From the NCBI RefSeq assembly GCF_014636495.1, contig NZ_BMEM01000002.1, forward strand, positions 1 to 64,000: a stretch of 64,000 bases of DNA, written 5' to 3'. Positions 49,108 through 57,949 of this stretch are shown one piece after another. Both the position numbers and the translations under genes were made by a program. The notes under the pieces are model-generated. The model did not search any database and was not told where the DNA came from. It saw only the letters and a list, made by a program, of their open reading frames with translations. This DNA is from Ornithinimicrobium tianjinense. GTDB lineage: Bacteria; Actinomycetota; Actinomycetes; Actinomycetales; Dermatophilaceae. How positions within the stretch are numbered: the first letter of the stretch is position 1; the number at the start of each line of letters is the position of its first letter.

Positions 49108-49136
49108 GTCCCCGCAGGTCAACGGCCTGCGGGGAC
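49108..49136. terminator. Terminator between tRNA and integrase
   Basis: A perfect 11-bp stem (GTCCCCGCAGG and its complement) with a 7-nt loop, just inside the element. It can end the tRNA transcript from the left and the integrase transcript from the right. Confidence 0.8.
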
Positions 49137-49166
49137 TTCCTCTGTCCTCGCACAACCGTGCGGCGT

Positions 49167-49185
49167 GCTAACGATCCGCTAACGA
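49167..49185. repeat. Direct repeat GCTAACGA near attL (candidate integrase arm sites)
   Basis: GCTAACGA occurs at 49167-49174 and 49178-49185, an 11-bp period, between attL and the integrase stop. Short direct repeats in this position are typical arm-type sites bound by the integrase N-terminus. Confidence 0.5.
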
Positions 49186-49191
49186 GCGCGC

Positions 49192-50349
49192 TCATGCGCC
49201 CCACACCGCCCTGCTGAACACGTCCAGGACGCGGGTGTGGTCCTCCGGGATGTGGTGGGCGTAGACGTTCAGCGTCACGCTCGCATCCTTGTGACCGAGG
49301 CGAGCCGAGACGACGTGCACCGGCACGCCCTCGCGCAGCAGGATGCTGGCATGCGTGTGGCGCACCTCGTGCAGCGTGAGCCTCGGCAGTTCCGCGCCGG
49401 CCTGGGCGCGGACAAACTGCTTGGAGGCGTAGTCGCCGAGCACCGGGGAGCCGTTCTCCCAGGTGAAGACCAGGCCCTCGGCGTCGAGGTATGCAGGGCC
49501 CCACTCCAGCCGCTCAGCGGCCTGCGACTTGCGCCAGGCACGCAGCGCGGCCAAGGTCTGTCCGTCGATCGCCACGGAGCGGCGCTCGTGGTTCTTCGGG
49601 GTGCCGTAGTGCAGCTCCTTGCCGACCTGCGTCACGGACCGCTCGACGTGCACCACCCCACCTTCGAGGTCGACCTGATCCCAGCGCAGCGCGAGGAGTT
49701 CACCTCGACGCATGCCTGTGCCGGCGGCGAGGATCCATAGCGCGGCGAACCTGTCACCCTGGTCCTCGACGTGACGGACGAAGGCCCGTAGTTGCTCGCC
49801 ATCCCAGACGGTGTGCTTCGGCTTATCGACCTTGGGTCGCTTTGTGCCCACCACGGGGTTCACTTCGAGAACGCGTTCGGTCACGGCGTCGTCGAGAGCC
49901 TTTCGTAGCACCGCCCTGGCGAACTCGACCGTCCTGGCGGACAGCGGCCTTCCGCCCTTGCCTCCGCGCTCGTAGAGCTCCCGGAAGACGGTTGACAGCC
50001 GGGACGGCGACAGTGACTGCAGGCGCTCGTGCCGCAGGTGTGGCTGCAGATAGCGCTCGATGTTGGCCCGATAGGACGCCGCCGTGGACGGCTTCAGCGA
50101 GACGGCATGTGCCTCCATCCAGGTATCAAGCCACTCCCCTACGGTCAGGGCTGCAGGAGGCACGTACGTTCCACGGTTTACGGCGTGCCGGGCGGCATCG
50201 CGAGCCTTCTTGGCGGCGGTGCGGGTTGGAAACCCCCCTACCCAGCGCGGCTTTGTCTTGCCCGTCTGGGGGTCTCGCTCGCGCACGACATACGACCAGG
50301 TCTTGCCTCGCTGGATGATGCCGTCGCGCATCTTGGCCTCGGCGCTCAC
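49192..50349 (-). CDS. int: Tyrosine site-specific integrase
   Basis: 385 residues, GTG start. N-terminal arm-binding domain (WSYVVRERDPQTGKTKPRWVGGF), SAM-like core-binding domain (about 68-160), catalytic domain with Arg214 (AAGTGMRRGELL), His327-x-x-Arg330 (LTLHEVRHTHAS), His353 (LGHKDASV) and the nucleophile Tyr363 (NVYAHH). All catalytic residues are present, so it should be active. It overlaps the upstream XRE gene as GTGA, so integration is coupled to expression of that regulator. Confidence 0.96.
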   Translation of the reverse strand: MSAEAKMRDGIIQRGKTWSYVVRERDPQTGKTKPRWVGGFPTRTAAKKARDAARHAVNRGTYVPPAALTVGEWLDTWMEAHAVSLKPSTAASYRANIERYLQPHLRHERLQSLSPSRLSTVFRELYERGGKGGRPLSARTVEFARAVLRKALDDAVTERVLEVNPVVGTKRPKVDKPKHTVWDGEQLRAFVRHVEDQGDRFAALWILAAGTGMRRGELLALRWDQVDLEGGVVHVERSVTQVGKELHYGTPKNHERRSVAIDGQTLAALRAWRKSQAAERLEWGPAYLDAEGLVFTWENGSPVLGDYASKQFVRAQAGAELPRLTLHEVRHTHASILLREGVPVHVVSARLGHKDASVTLNVYAHHIPEDHTRVLDVFSRAVWGA

Positions 50350-51002
50350 GACAGGATCCCCCTGTCGCGCAGACTCTTCTCCACCTGAGCGGACAGTTCA
50401 CGCGTCACATGGCCTCGGTAGGCCCGGGGATCAGCGTCGGAGCCCTTCAGCTCAAGCAGCGACTCGGCGCGGGCATCTCGTTCTTGATGAAGCGAGTTGC
50501 CACTGAACAGCCTCATCGCAGTCTGGATGACCTCTTGGGGAGGGACGCCCAAGCGGACAGCAAGCTCAACGTCCGCTTGCACGGGAGTTCCGAGCTTGAC
50601 GAGCGAGGCGTCGCCTTCCTCGGGTCCGAACACCAGGACTTCGGCCCCGGTGGGTGGACTCCCTCCGAACAGGCTCGCCAGGGCCTCTGCGGTCACTTGA
50701 CTTGAAGCCGGGGACAAGGCGATCTCTCGATCGCCTGGGCCGTCGTAACGCACCAACTCCGTCAGAGGCTCCTGGAAGGCGATCGCCATGAGGACGAGCT
50801 CCCCCAAGGAGACGGCGTCTCGACGACCCGACTCCAGAGCCGACAGCTTCGGGCGTGGCCATGCCAAGCCCACCTGCACCCACCTCTCCCGCAGCTCGAT
50901 CTGCGTCCACCTTCGCTCCGCTCGCAGCCGTGCCACGTTGCGCCCTACGAGGGCGCCGATGGGCAGGCCGCCTTCCGGTTCCACGTCCGTTGCCTCAGTC
51001 AC
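50346..51002 (-). CDS. XRE-type regulator coupled to the integrase
   Basis: 218 residues from the GTG at 51002. Helix-turn-helix near the N-terminus: VARLRAERRWTQIELRERW, with a recognition helix around PRPKLSALESGRRDAVSL. The C-terminal 130 residues are not recognised (LGVPPQEVIQTAMRLF suggests a helical oligomerisation part). TACCTT (51015-51010) lies 7 nt before the GTG with TTGTCA 17 bp further upstream. A longer in-frame reading to 51044 runs into the promoter. Likely the element's maintenance regulator. Confidence 0.85.
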   Translation of the reverse strand: MTEATDVEPEGGLPIGALVGRNVARLRAERRWTQIELRERWVQVGLAWPRPKLSALESGRRDAVSLGELVLMAIAFQEPLTELVRYDGPGDREIALSPASSQVTAEALASLFGGSPPTGAEVLVFGPEEGDASLVKLGTPVQADVELAVRLGVPPQEVIQTAMRLFSGNSLHQERDARAESLLELKGSDADPRAYRGHVTRELSAQVEKSLRDRGILS

Positions 51003-51009
51003 GTCCAAC

Positions 51010-51061
51010 AAGGTACATCTCATCTGTCCGGTTGACAAGACCAATCAACGTGGTCTACAAC
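51010..51061. promoter_or_regulatory. Overlapping divergent promoters of the element control region
   Basis: Minus strand: TTGTCA (51038-51033), 17-bp spacer, TACCTT (51015-51010). Plus strand: TTGACA (51032-51037), 18-bp spacer, TACAAC (51056-51061). The two -35 boxes overlap almost fully, so the promoters compete for polymerase. An inverted repeat GTTGA-N9-TCAAC (51031-51049) covers them and is a likely operator. The plan matches a phage-type decision switch. Confidence 0.65.
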
Positions 51062-51069
51062 AGTGTCAT

Positions 51070-51089
51070 CCGTTCGGAACACCGAACGG
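51070..51089. promoter_or_regulatory. Perfect palindrome in the leader of the Cro-like gene
   Basis: CCGTTCGG-AACA-CCGAACGG, an 8-bp perfect inverted repeat 33 bp before the Cro-like gene. Candidate operator for one of the two XRE proteins, or an RNA hairpin. Confidence 0.55.
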
Positions 51090-51122
51090 GTCACCTGCAG
51101 TAATCGAAACCGATGAGGAACC

Positions 51123-51344
51123 ATGACTACCAGCAAGAACCGTCCGCTGCGTGACTGGCGCGAGCGGAACCGCCTGACGCTCGATGAGGTCGCCGACTTG
51201 ACCGGGCTCTCCAAGGGCTACGTGTGCCGTTTGGAGCACGGACAGCGCACCCCGGCGCCCCTGACGAGGGTGCGCATCGCCCGCCGCCTCGGCGTGGCCG
51301 TCAGGGACATCTTTCCCGCCGCTCCCCTCCCGGAGGCGGTGTGA
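51123..51344 (+). CDS. Small Cro/XRE helix-turn-helix protein
   Basis: 73 residues, essentially one XRE domain: DWRERNRLTLDEVADLTGLS and KGYVCRLEHGQRTPAP. Divergent from the larger XRE regulator across the double promoter, so probably the opposing member of a two-repressor switch. GATGAGGAACC before ATG gives a weak ribosome site. It overlaps the excisionase as GTGA. Confidence 0.88.
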   Translation: MTTSKNRPLRDWRERNRLTLDEVADLTGLSKGYVCRLEHGQRTPAPLTRVRIARRLGVAVRDIFPAAPLPEAV

Positions 51345-51556
51345 GCGCCCACGCACAGGCCGCAACGCTGCACGGGCGGGCGACCTGTTCCATTCCTGAG
51401 GCGGGCGCCTTCCTCGGCATCGGACGTGACGCCGCTTACCGCGCCGCTGCGTCCGGAAACCTCCCGACCCTCCGCCTGGGCGGTCGGCGCCTCCTCGTCC
51501 CGGTGCCCAAGTTGCTGGCCCTGGTCGGCATCGAAGCGACAGCCACGGACCCGTAG
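51341..51556 (+). CDS. xis: Excisionase-type DNA-binding protein
   Basis: 71 residues, GTG start with GGAGG upstream. MerR/Xis-like winged helix: SIPEAGAFLGIGRDAAYRAAA then GNLPTLRLGGRRLLVPVPKL, the excisionase-family pattern. Position next to the integrase module supports a role in directing excision. Coupled to the Cro-like gene. Confidence 0.85.
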   Translation: MSAHAQAATLHGRATCSIPEAGAFLGIGRDAAYRAAASGNLPTLRLGGRRLLVPVPKLLALVGIEATATDP

Positions 51557-51614
51557 CCCGACCTCCCCACCATCCCTGCAACCGCTCAACCAGCCATACC
51601 TCTAGGAGAAACCC

Positions 51615-51920
51615 ATGACTGACACTGTTCTTCCCTTCAACGCCCACCCCGACCCGTGGTGGCGGGACTGTGCCGAGCGCGCCCTCGTTGACCTGGCGGT
51701 CTCGGGTGCCACGTTCACCATCGATGCGCTCCGCCAGCCGCCGTATTGCGTGTGGGAGCCCCAGCACCCGAGCTCGTGGGGTGCGCTCACGCAGGCCATG
51801 TTGAAGGCGAAGTACATCGAGCCCGTCGGCTTCACCACGTCCTCCAGGGCTAGTCGGCACGGGTCCGTGGTTCGCCTGTGGCGGGGCACAGTCCATGTCC
51901 GGCTGCAGGAAGTCGCCTGA
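51615..51920 (+). CDS. Hypothetical small protein of the element
   Basis: 101 residues, not recognised. TAGGAGAAACCC precedes the ATG. Two Trp-rich stretches (HPDPWWRDCAERALVDLAVSG, YCVWEPQHPSSWGALTQAML) and a basic C-terminus suggest a compact winged-helix-like fold. Followed by a strong terminator-like hairpin. Confidence 0.7.
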   Translation: MTDTVLPFNAHPDPWWRDCAERALVDLAVSGATFTIDALRQPPYCVWEPQHPSSWGALTQAMLKAKYIEPVGFTTSSRASRHGSVVRLWRGTVHVRLQEVA

Positions 51921-51930
51921 TCGCCCCCGT

Positions 51931-51963
51931 AGCGCCCCACCCCTGACGAAGGGGTGGGGCGCT
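51931..51963 (+). terminator. Hairpin terminator between element genes
   Basis: A perfect 14-bp stem (AGCGCCCCACCCCT and its complement) with loop GACGA, followed by a short CCTATTAA stretch. It separates the early control operon from the replication/restriction part. Confidence 0.78.
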
Positions 51964-51980
51964 CCTATTAAGGAACCCCC

Positions 51981-52670
51981 ATGTCGAAGTTCAACAAGTT
52001 CATCTGGCAGAAGTACCTTCGCGGAGCATCGGCCCTGACTCACGCCCAGTACCGCGTCCTCATGTCCATCTCTACCTACGCTGACGAGACCGGAGGCAAT
52101 GCTTACCCTGGCAACGAGCGCCTGGCCGCGGACGCCTGCGTTGACGAACGCACGGCACGCAGGAGTGTCAAGGTCCTCGAAGAGCAGGGTTGGTTGAAGG
52201 TCACTTACCGCGGCGGCAACTCCGTGGCCTACCGGCAGGCCAACACCTACCAGCTCACCATCCCGGAACACCTCACCGCGACTGCGGTTGATGAGGCACA
52301 GGAGGGCGCACGTGCAGCAAGGGGGGCGGCAATGCGGCCGAAGGGGGGTCGTGGTGCACGGGAAGGGGGGCCTGAGACCCCCCCACCAGATCAGTCAACA
52401 GGTCACACTGACCAGATCATCGATCATTCCGCCAACAGCAGGCGGCCACGGGCCGTCGTGGACCCGGCGTCACAGGCAGCCGCGACGGACGATGTGCCAG
52501 CTGCGGACTGGCTCGCGCTCCGCGACAACGAGGAGGCGCTCTTGGAGTGGCTAGAGGAGGGACTGGGAACGCTGTCCACTCCGGAAGAGGCGCTGGCAGA
52601 GTCCATGTGGGAGCGTGCACATCCCAAAGCCATCTTCCACAAGATCGCGAAAGATCGGAACGTCGTCTGA
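51981..52670 (+). CDS. Helix-turn-helix replication-initiator-type protein
   Basis: 229 residues. The N-terminal winged helix (FIWQKYLRGASALTHAQYRV, DACVDERTARRSVKVLEEQGWL) is of the kind found in small actinobacterial plasmid and phage replication proteins. The Gly/Arg/Pro-rich middle (about 105-150) is disordered. The C-terminal helical part may bind a partner. Replication role is inferred from family and position. AAGGAACCCCC precedes ATG. Confidence 0.7.
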   Translation: MSKFNKFIWQKYLRGASALTHAQYRVLMSISTYADETGGNAYPGNERLAADACVDERTARRSVKVLEEQGWLKVTYRGGNSVAYRQANTYQLTIPEHLTATAVDEAQEGARAARGAAMRPKGGRGAREGGPETPPPDQSTGHTDQIIDHSANSRRPRAVVDPASQAAATDDVPAADWLALRDNEEALLEWLEEGLGTLSTPEEALAESMWERAHPKAIFHKIAKDRNVV

Positions 52671-52753
52671 CAATGAGTCCTGCCGGCGGTCGTCGCACTG
52701 CCCTCGTTGGACCCCGCCGCTGGCGCCAGGAGCCCGTGGGGCAGGATTCACCC

Positions 52754-55700
52754 ATGTCGACGACGATCTACGAGGTCCTCGAGGAGCTGAGGGGCGCAGC
52801 TACGTCTGAGGCCGACAAGGGGAGCAAGCTCGAACGGCTAATGCTCTCCTACCTGCGCACCGACCCTGTGTTCGCCGACCAGTTCAGTGACGTGTGGTTG
52901 TGGCAGGACTGGCCCGGCCGAGACGGAAAGCATGACACCGGCATCGACTTGGTCGCCGTGGACCGATTGACGGGTGGCAACGTCGCGATCCAGTGCAAGT
53001 TCTACGCACCGACCTCCACGATCGGGAAGCACGACATCGACTCCTTCCTCTCCGCCTCGGGGAAGCAAGGCTTCAACCAGCGAATCATCGTCTCCACCAC
53101 AGAGAAGTGGAACGCACACGCAGAGGACGCGCTGCAAGGGCAGCAGATCCCCGTGCGGCGCATCGGGTTGGCCGACCTGGAGGCATCGGGCGTGGACTGG
53201 GGCCAGTTCACCTGGTCCGCGCCGGAGGAGTTGACGGTCAGCGATCGCAAGCGCCTGCGCCCGCACCAGCGCGAGGCGGTCGAAGCGGTCAGCGCAGGCC
53301 TGACCACAGGTGACCGGGGCAAACTGATCATGGCCTGCGGGACGGGCAAGACGTTCACCTCGCTGCGCTTGTCCGAGAGGTTGGTGGGTGCTGGCGGCTC
53401 GGTGCTGTTCCTGGTGCCCTCAATCAGTCTGCTGTCTCAGACGCTTCGGGAGTGGGCCACCGAGGCCGAACTGCCGTTGACCCCAATCGCGGTGTGCTCG
53501 GACCGCAAAGCCACCGCCCGTTCCAAGGCCACGGATGAGGACATCTCGGCCGTGGACCTGGCGCTGCCGTCTACAACCAACGTCGCGGTGCTCGAAGCCC
53601 GGCTCAACCAGGCGCTAGGGGACGACTCATCGATGACGGTGGTGTTCTCCACGTATCAATCGATCGACGTGATCGCCCAGGCCCAGTCGCAGGGTGAACT
53701 GGCTTCGTTCGACCTAATCGTCTGCGATGAAGCGCACCGAACCACTGGTGTCACCCTTGCAGGGGAAGACGAGTCAGCCTTCGTCCGTGTCCATGACGAC
53801 TCCTACTTGAAGGGTCGCAAGCGGCTCTACATGACGGCGACCCCGCGCCTCTACGACGACAGCAGCAAGGCCAAGGCGGGCCAGGCCAGCGCAGTCCTCG
53901 CGTCGATGGACGACGAGTCCATCTACGGGCCCGAGTTGCACCGGCTCTCCTTCGGAGAGGCGGTGTCCAAGGACTTGTTAACCGACTACAAGGTTCTCGT
54001 GCTGGCGGTCGACGAGGCCAGCGTGTCGCGTACCTTCCAACTGCAGCTAGCAGACGACGGCAACGAGTTGCGCTTGGACGACGCTGCGAAGATTGTCGGC
54101 TGTTGGAACGGGCTGGCCAAGCGTGGCTCAGCCGAACACTCATTCGCGTCGGATCCGGCCCCCATGCAGCGAGCCGTCGCGTTCGCCGGAACGATCAAGG
54201 ACTCCAAGCAGATTGAGTCCCTCTTCGCCCAGACGGTTGAACAGTATGCTGCGGCGCACTACCTCGAGGATGGAGAGACCGGGGAGCCGGTGTTGGCGTG
54301 CGAGATCAGGCACGTAGACGGCTCGTTCAATGCGCTGGAACGCAACACCCGCCTGGACTGGCTGCGGGCGCCCGTCCCCGACGGTACCTGCCGAATTCTG
54401 ACAAACGCCCGATGTCTGTCAGAAGGAGTGGACGTACCGGCACTGGACGCGGTGATGTTCCTGTCTCCGCGCAAGTCCGTGGTCGACATCGTCCAGTCGG
54501 TGGGCCGGGTGATGCGCAAGGCACCCGGCAAAGAATTCGGGTACATAATCCTGCCGATCGGCATCCCCGCGGGGATGACCGCCGAGGAGGCCCTGCGCGA
54601 TAACAAGAAGTACGCGGTTGTCTGGGAAGTCCTGCAGGCGCTGCGCGCCCACGACGAGCGATTCAACGCGATGGTAAACCGCATCGAACTGGTCAAGGCC
54701 CGTGACGAAAAGGTCAACGTCATCGGCGTCCCCGGTGCTGAGGACCGTGACCGCGAGAGTAGCGGTGGGCAGGGAGTGCTCCCCTTGGCGTTTCTGGACG
54801 AGTGGCGTGACGCAATCTACGCCAAAATCGTCGCCAAGGTCGGCTCCCGCCGCTACTGGCACGAGTGGGCGAAGGACATCGCCGACATCGCCTCCCGGCA
54901 CACCACCCGCATCACCGCCCTCCTCGACGGTGGCGACTACAAGGTCACCAAAGAGTTCGACACGTTTTTGCATGGCCTGCGCGGGATCCTGAACGAGGGC
55001 ATCACCCGCGACGACGCCGTCGACATGCTTGCTCAGCACCTCATCACCCGGCCCGTGTTCGAGGCCCTCTTCGCGGGCTACGCGTTCACCGAGCACAACC
55101 CCGTCGCCCAGACGATGGAGTCGATGCTGGCCGCTTTAGATGAGCACAACATTGACGACGAGAACCACTCCCTTGAAAAGTTCTACGACTCCGTTCGCAT
55201 GCGGGTCCAGGGAGTGGACAGCGCAGAGGGCCGGCAGAAGCTCATCGTCCAGCTCTACGACACCTTCTTCGCCACCGCGTTCGCCAAGACTGTCGACCGG
55301 CTCGGCATCGTCTACACGCCGGTCGAAATCGTCGACTTCATCCTTCGGTCGGCCGACGACGCACTCCGTGAGCACTTCGACCAAGGGCTGAGTGACGAGG
55401 GCGTGCACATCCTCGATGGGTTCACGGGGACCGGGACGTTCATGGTTCGTCTCCTCCAGCTCGGGCTGATCCATCCGCACGACCTGGCGCGCAAGTATTC
55501 GACCGAGCTTCATGCCAACGAGATTCTTCTACTGGCCTACTACATCGCCGCCGTCAACATCGAGACCACCTACCAAGACATCGTCCGCGGGCACCTCGAC
55601 AACAAGGCCGCCTACCAGCCCTTCCCCGGCCTAGTACTGACCGACACTTTCCAGTCTTACGAGGATAATGACACCGATGCCCTGACCGTTTTCCCCGCCA

Positions 55701-57691
55701 CCAGCAAGCGCATTGCCCGGCAGCGAGCACTACCGATCACCGTGATCGTTGGCAACCCGCCTTACTCGGCCGGACAGGACTCCGCGAATGACAACAACCC
55801 GAATGTAAGGTACCCGGGCCTCGATGCGGCAATCGCGGACGCTTATTCATCCAAACGAGGCCGAGGGGGAAACAACTCGCTGTATGACGCCTACATCCGT
55901 GCCATCCGGTGGGCAACTCTTCGACTCGGGGAGCGCGGCGTGATTGCCTACGTCACGAACGGAGGCTGGCTTGATTCGAACGTGGGCAGCCAAATGCGAC
56001 AGAGCCTGGCTACTGAGTTTAGCGACATCCACATCTACAATCTCCGCGGAAACGGACGCGTTGCTGGCGAGGCAGGTCGCGCAGAGGGCAGGCCAGTCTT
56101 CGAGTTCGCTGGCTGGGGCCCGTCTGGCCAAGAGATGAAGAGCAGCAAGGGCGGCTCACGGGCAACGATCGCCATTACTGTCTTCGTAAAGGACCCGGCT
56201 AGGTCCGGGCCGGCGCAGATCCACTATTCCCAAGTCGGGGACGGCCTGTCGGCGGGCCAGAAGATTCGCGCCGTCTCTGAAGCGCGCTCGGTAAAGAGCC
56301 TTACGGACGTGCAGCTCATCACTCCCAACGAGCACGGCGACTGGCTAAACCAACGCAGTAGCCAGTTCGAGTCATTCCTGCCCCTCGGCGTCAAGCACGA
56401 TCTCGATACCGACGGTCCAGCAATATTCGGTCTTTACGGCCGTGGCCTCGAGTCCGGCCGCGATGCGTGGGTCTACCAATCGGACCGTGAGCGCCTCGCT
56501 GACAACATCGATCGGACGATCGACGCATTCAATCGACAGGTGAAAGGTTTCGAACAGCACGTTCAAGGCAATGCTAAAAGACCGAAGGAACTGGTCGCCG
56601 GTTTCATCGACACGGATCCGCGCCATATCTCGTGGACGCTCAGCCTGAAGAATCGACTCGCCGCGCTTCGCCCCCTGAACCATGAAGGCTTTGTGGCCAC
56701 GGCCATGTACCGCCCCTTCTTTCGTCAGCATGTTAATTTCAACCGCGGCCTGATCCACATCTCCGGTCAAGTTCCGCGCTTCTTTCCGACGGCCCGGCAC
56801 TCCAATATTGGTTTTTACGCGGTCAACCCCGGTTCCTCGAAACCTTTCTCTGTCCTAGCGACTGACTCGATTCCGGATCTAGCCCTCTACGGCTCGAACG
56901 CCGGACAGTTCTTTGCCCGCTGGCGGTACGAGGCCGTCGAGGACGGCGGCCTCCTTAGTCTCGATAGCGATGACGGGGAGATCATCGACGGATATCGCAG
57001 GATCGACAACATCACGGACGACGCGCTCACTCTGTTCAGAGGCACTTACGGTGACACGATCAGCAAGGACGACATTTTCTTCTACTGCTACGGGATCCTG
57101 CACTCTCCCGACTATCGGGAGAACTACCAAGCAGACTTGAAAAAATCCTTGCCGCGCATCCCGCTTGTGACCGACCCCTCGCCATACGTCGACGCCGGCC
57201 GGCGACTGTTCGAGCTGCACCTCGGATACGAGAGCATCGCACCCCACCGGCTGGAAGGGCTCGACATTCCCGCGCCGGACGGCGAGGCTGCATACGACTT
57301 CTTTCGTGTGGAGAAAATGCGCTTCGACAAGCGGCACGATCCAGCGACCAAGAAGCACGTAGCCGACCGGTCCTCGATCATCTATAACTCGAGAATCACA
57401 CTGAGCGGAATTCCAGAGGGCGCCTATAGATACCTTCTCGGATCCCGCTCGGCGATCGAGTGGATCATCGATCGCTACCAGGTTAGTACCGACAAGGACT
57501 CCGGTATCGTGAACGACCCCAACGACTGGGCACGTGAGGTCGGCGACCCCCGATACATCCTGAATTTGTTGGCTCGGATTGTTGCCGTGAGCTTGGAGAC
57601 GATGGCCGTCGTAGATGGACTCCCTCGTCTGCGGGTGAGAGACACTCAACGGATGAACAACGTTGGTTCGGAGGATCGCAGCGTGCCGTAA
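52754..57691 (+). CDS. Single-chain type ISP restriction-modification enzyme
   Basis: 1645 residues. One polypeptide that methylates and, on unmodified DNA, translocates and cuts. An N-terminal Mrr-like nuclease carries Asp65 and Gln80-Cys-Lys82 (GIDLVAVDRLTGGNVAIQCK). The SF2 translocase has Walker A ACGTGKT (194-200), DEAH (325-328) and MTATPR. The N6-adenine methyltransferase has LDGFTGTGTF (about 887) and NPPY (1001-1004). A C-terminal target-recognition part follows (about 1100-1640). Organisation matches LlaGI/LlaBIII. The start is at MSTTIYEVLEEL; an in-frame ATG at 52673 is possible. TTA codons occur, and the C-terminal third is less GC-rich than the N-terminal part. Confidence 0.94.
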   Translation: MSTTIYEVLEELRGAATSEADKGSKLERLMLSYLRTDPVFADQFSDVWLWQDWPGRDGKHDTGIDLVAVDRLTGGNVAIQCKFYAPTSTIGKHDIDSFLSASGKQGFNQRIIVSTTEKWNAHAEDALQGQQIPVRRIGLADLEASGVDWGQFTWSAPEELTVSDRKRLRPHQREAVEAVSAGLTTGDRGKLIMACGTGKTFTSLRLSERLVGAGGSVLFLVPSISLLSQTLREWATEAELPLTPIAVCSDRKATARSKATDEDISAVDLALPSTTNVAVLEARLNQALGDDSSMTVVFSTYQSIDVIAQAQSQGELASFDLIVCDEAHRTTGVTLAGEDESAFVRVHDDSYLKGRKRLYMTATPRLYDDSSKAKAGQASAVLASMDDESIYGPELHRLSFGEAVSKDLLTDYKVLVLAVDEASVSRTFQLQLADDGNELRLDDAAKIVGCWNGLAKRGSAEHSFASDPAPMQRAVAFAGTIKDSKQIESLFAQTVEQYAAAHYLEDGETGEPVLACEIRHVDGSFNALERNTRLDWLRAPVPDGTCRILTNARCLSEGVDVPALDAVMFLSPRKSVVDIVQSVGRVMRKAPGKEFGYIILPIGIPAGMTAEEALRDNKKYAVVWEVLQALRAHDERFNAMVNRIELVKARDEKVNVIGVPGAEDRDRESSGGQGVLPLAFLDEWRDAIYAKIVAKVGSRRYWHEWAKDIADIASRHTTRITALLDGGDYKVTKEFDTFLHGLRGILNEGITRDDAVDMLAQHLITRPVFEALFAGYAFTEHNPVAQTMESMLAALDEHNIDDENHSLEKFYDSVRMRVQGVDSAEGRQKLIVQLYDTFFATAFAKTVDRLGIVYTPVEIVDFILRSADDALREHFDQGLSDEGVHILDGFTGTGTFMVRLLQLGLIHPHDLARKYSTELHANEILLLAYYIAAVNIETTYQDIVRGHLDNKAAYQPFPGLVLTDTFQSYEDNDTDALTVFPATSKRIARQRALPITVIVGNPPYSAGQDSANDNNPNVRYPGLDAAIADAYSSKRGRGGNNSLYDAYIRAIRWATLRLGERGVIAYVTNGGWLDSNVGSQMRQSLATEFSDIHIYNLRGNGRVAGEAGRAEGRPVFEFAGWGPSGQEMKSSKGGSRATIAITVFVKDPARSGPAQIHYSQVGDGLSAGQKIRAVSEARSVKSLTDVQLITPNEHGDWLNQRSSQFESFLPLGVKHDLDTDGPAIFGLYGRGLESGRDAWVYQSDRERLADNIDRTIDAFNRQVKGFEQHVQGNAKRPKELVAGFIDTDPRHISWTLSLKNRLAALRPLNHEGFVATAMYRPFFRQHVNFNRGLIHISGQVPRFFPTARHSNIGFYAVNPGSSKPFSVLATDSIPDLALYGSNAGQFFARWRYEAVEDGGLLSLDSDDGEIIDGYRRIDNITDDALTLFRGTYGDTISKDDIFFYCYGILHSPDYRENYQADLKKSLPRIPLVTDPSPYVDAGRRLFELHLGYESIAPHRLEGLDIPAPDGEAAYDFFRVEKMRFDKRHDPATKKHVADRSSIIYNSRITLSGIPEGAYRYLLGSRSAIEWIIDRYQVSTDKDSGIVNDPNDWAREVGDPRYILNLLARIVAVSLETMAVVDGLPRLRVRDTQRMNNVGSEDRSVP

Positions 57692-57949
57692 CACGCCACG
57701 AGTCGGCGACAGCTGCTGGTAGCGCAGTGTTAGCACTACCCCTTTGACCTGCGTAAATGAGTCATGGAACGGATAGGTAATCCGAGTGTCCTAGCCCGAA
57801 TTCCCCGCTTGGTGCAGGCCCTCCTCCCATGCCTGCGCGGAGAAGCCCCTTGGCCACCCTTCAGGACGGGCGTGAACCTGGCAGCATGCAAGACCAGCGT
57901 CCATTCTGGCTGCACATGAAGCCACGGCATCGCTTGCCCGTCTTGAGGG
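57692..57949. other. Intergenic, no gene seen
   Basis: 258 bp between convergent genes. A weak hairpin GGTAG...CTACC at about 57718-57742 followed by CCTTTG may end the restriction gene transcript. No convincing open frame in either direction. Confidence 0.4.
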
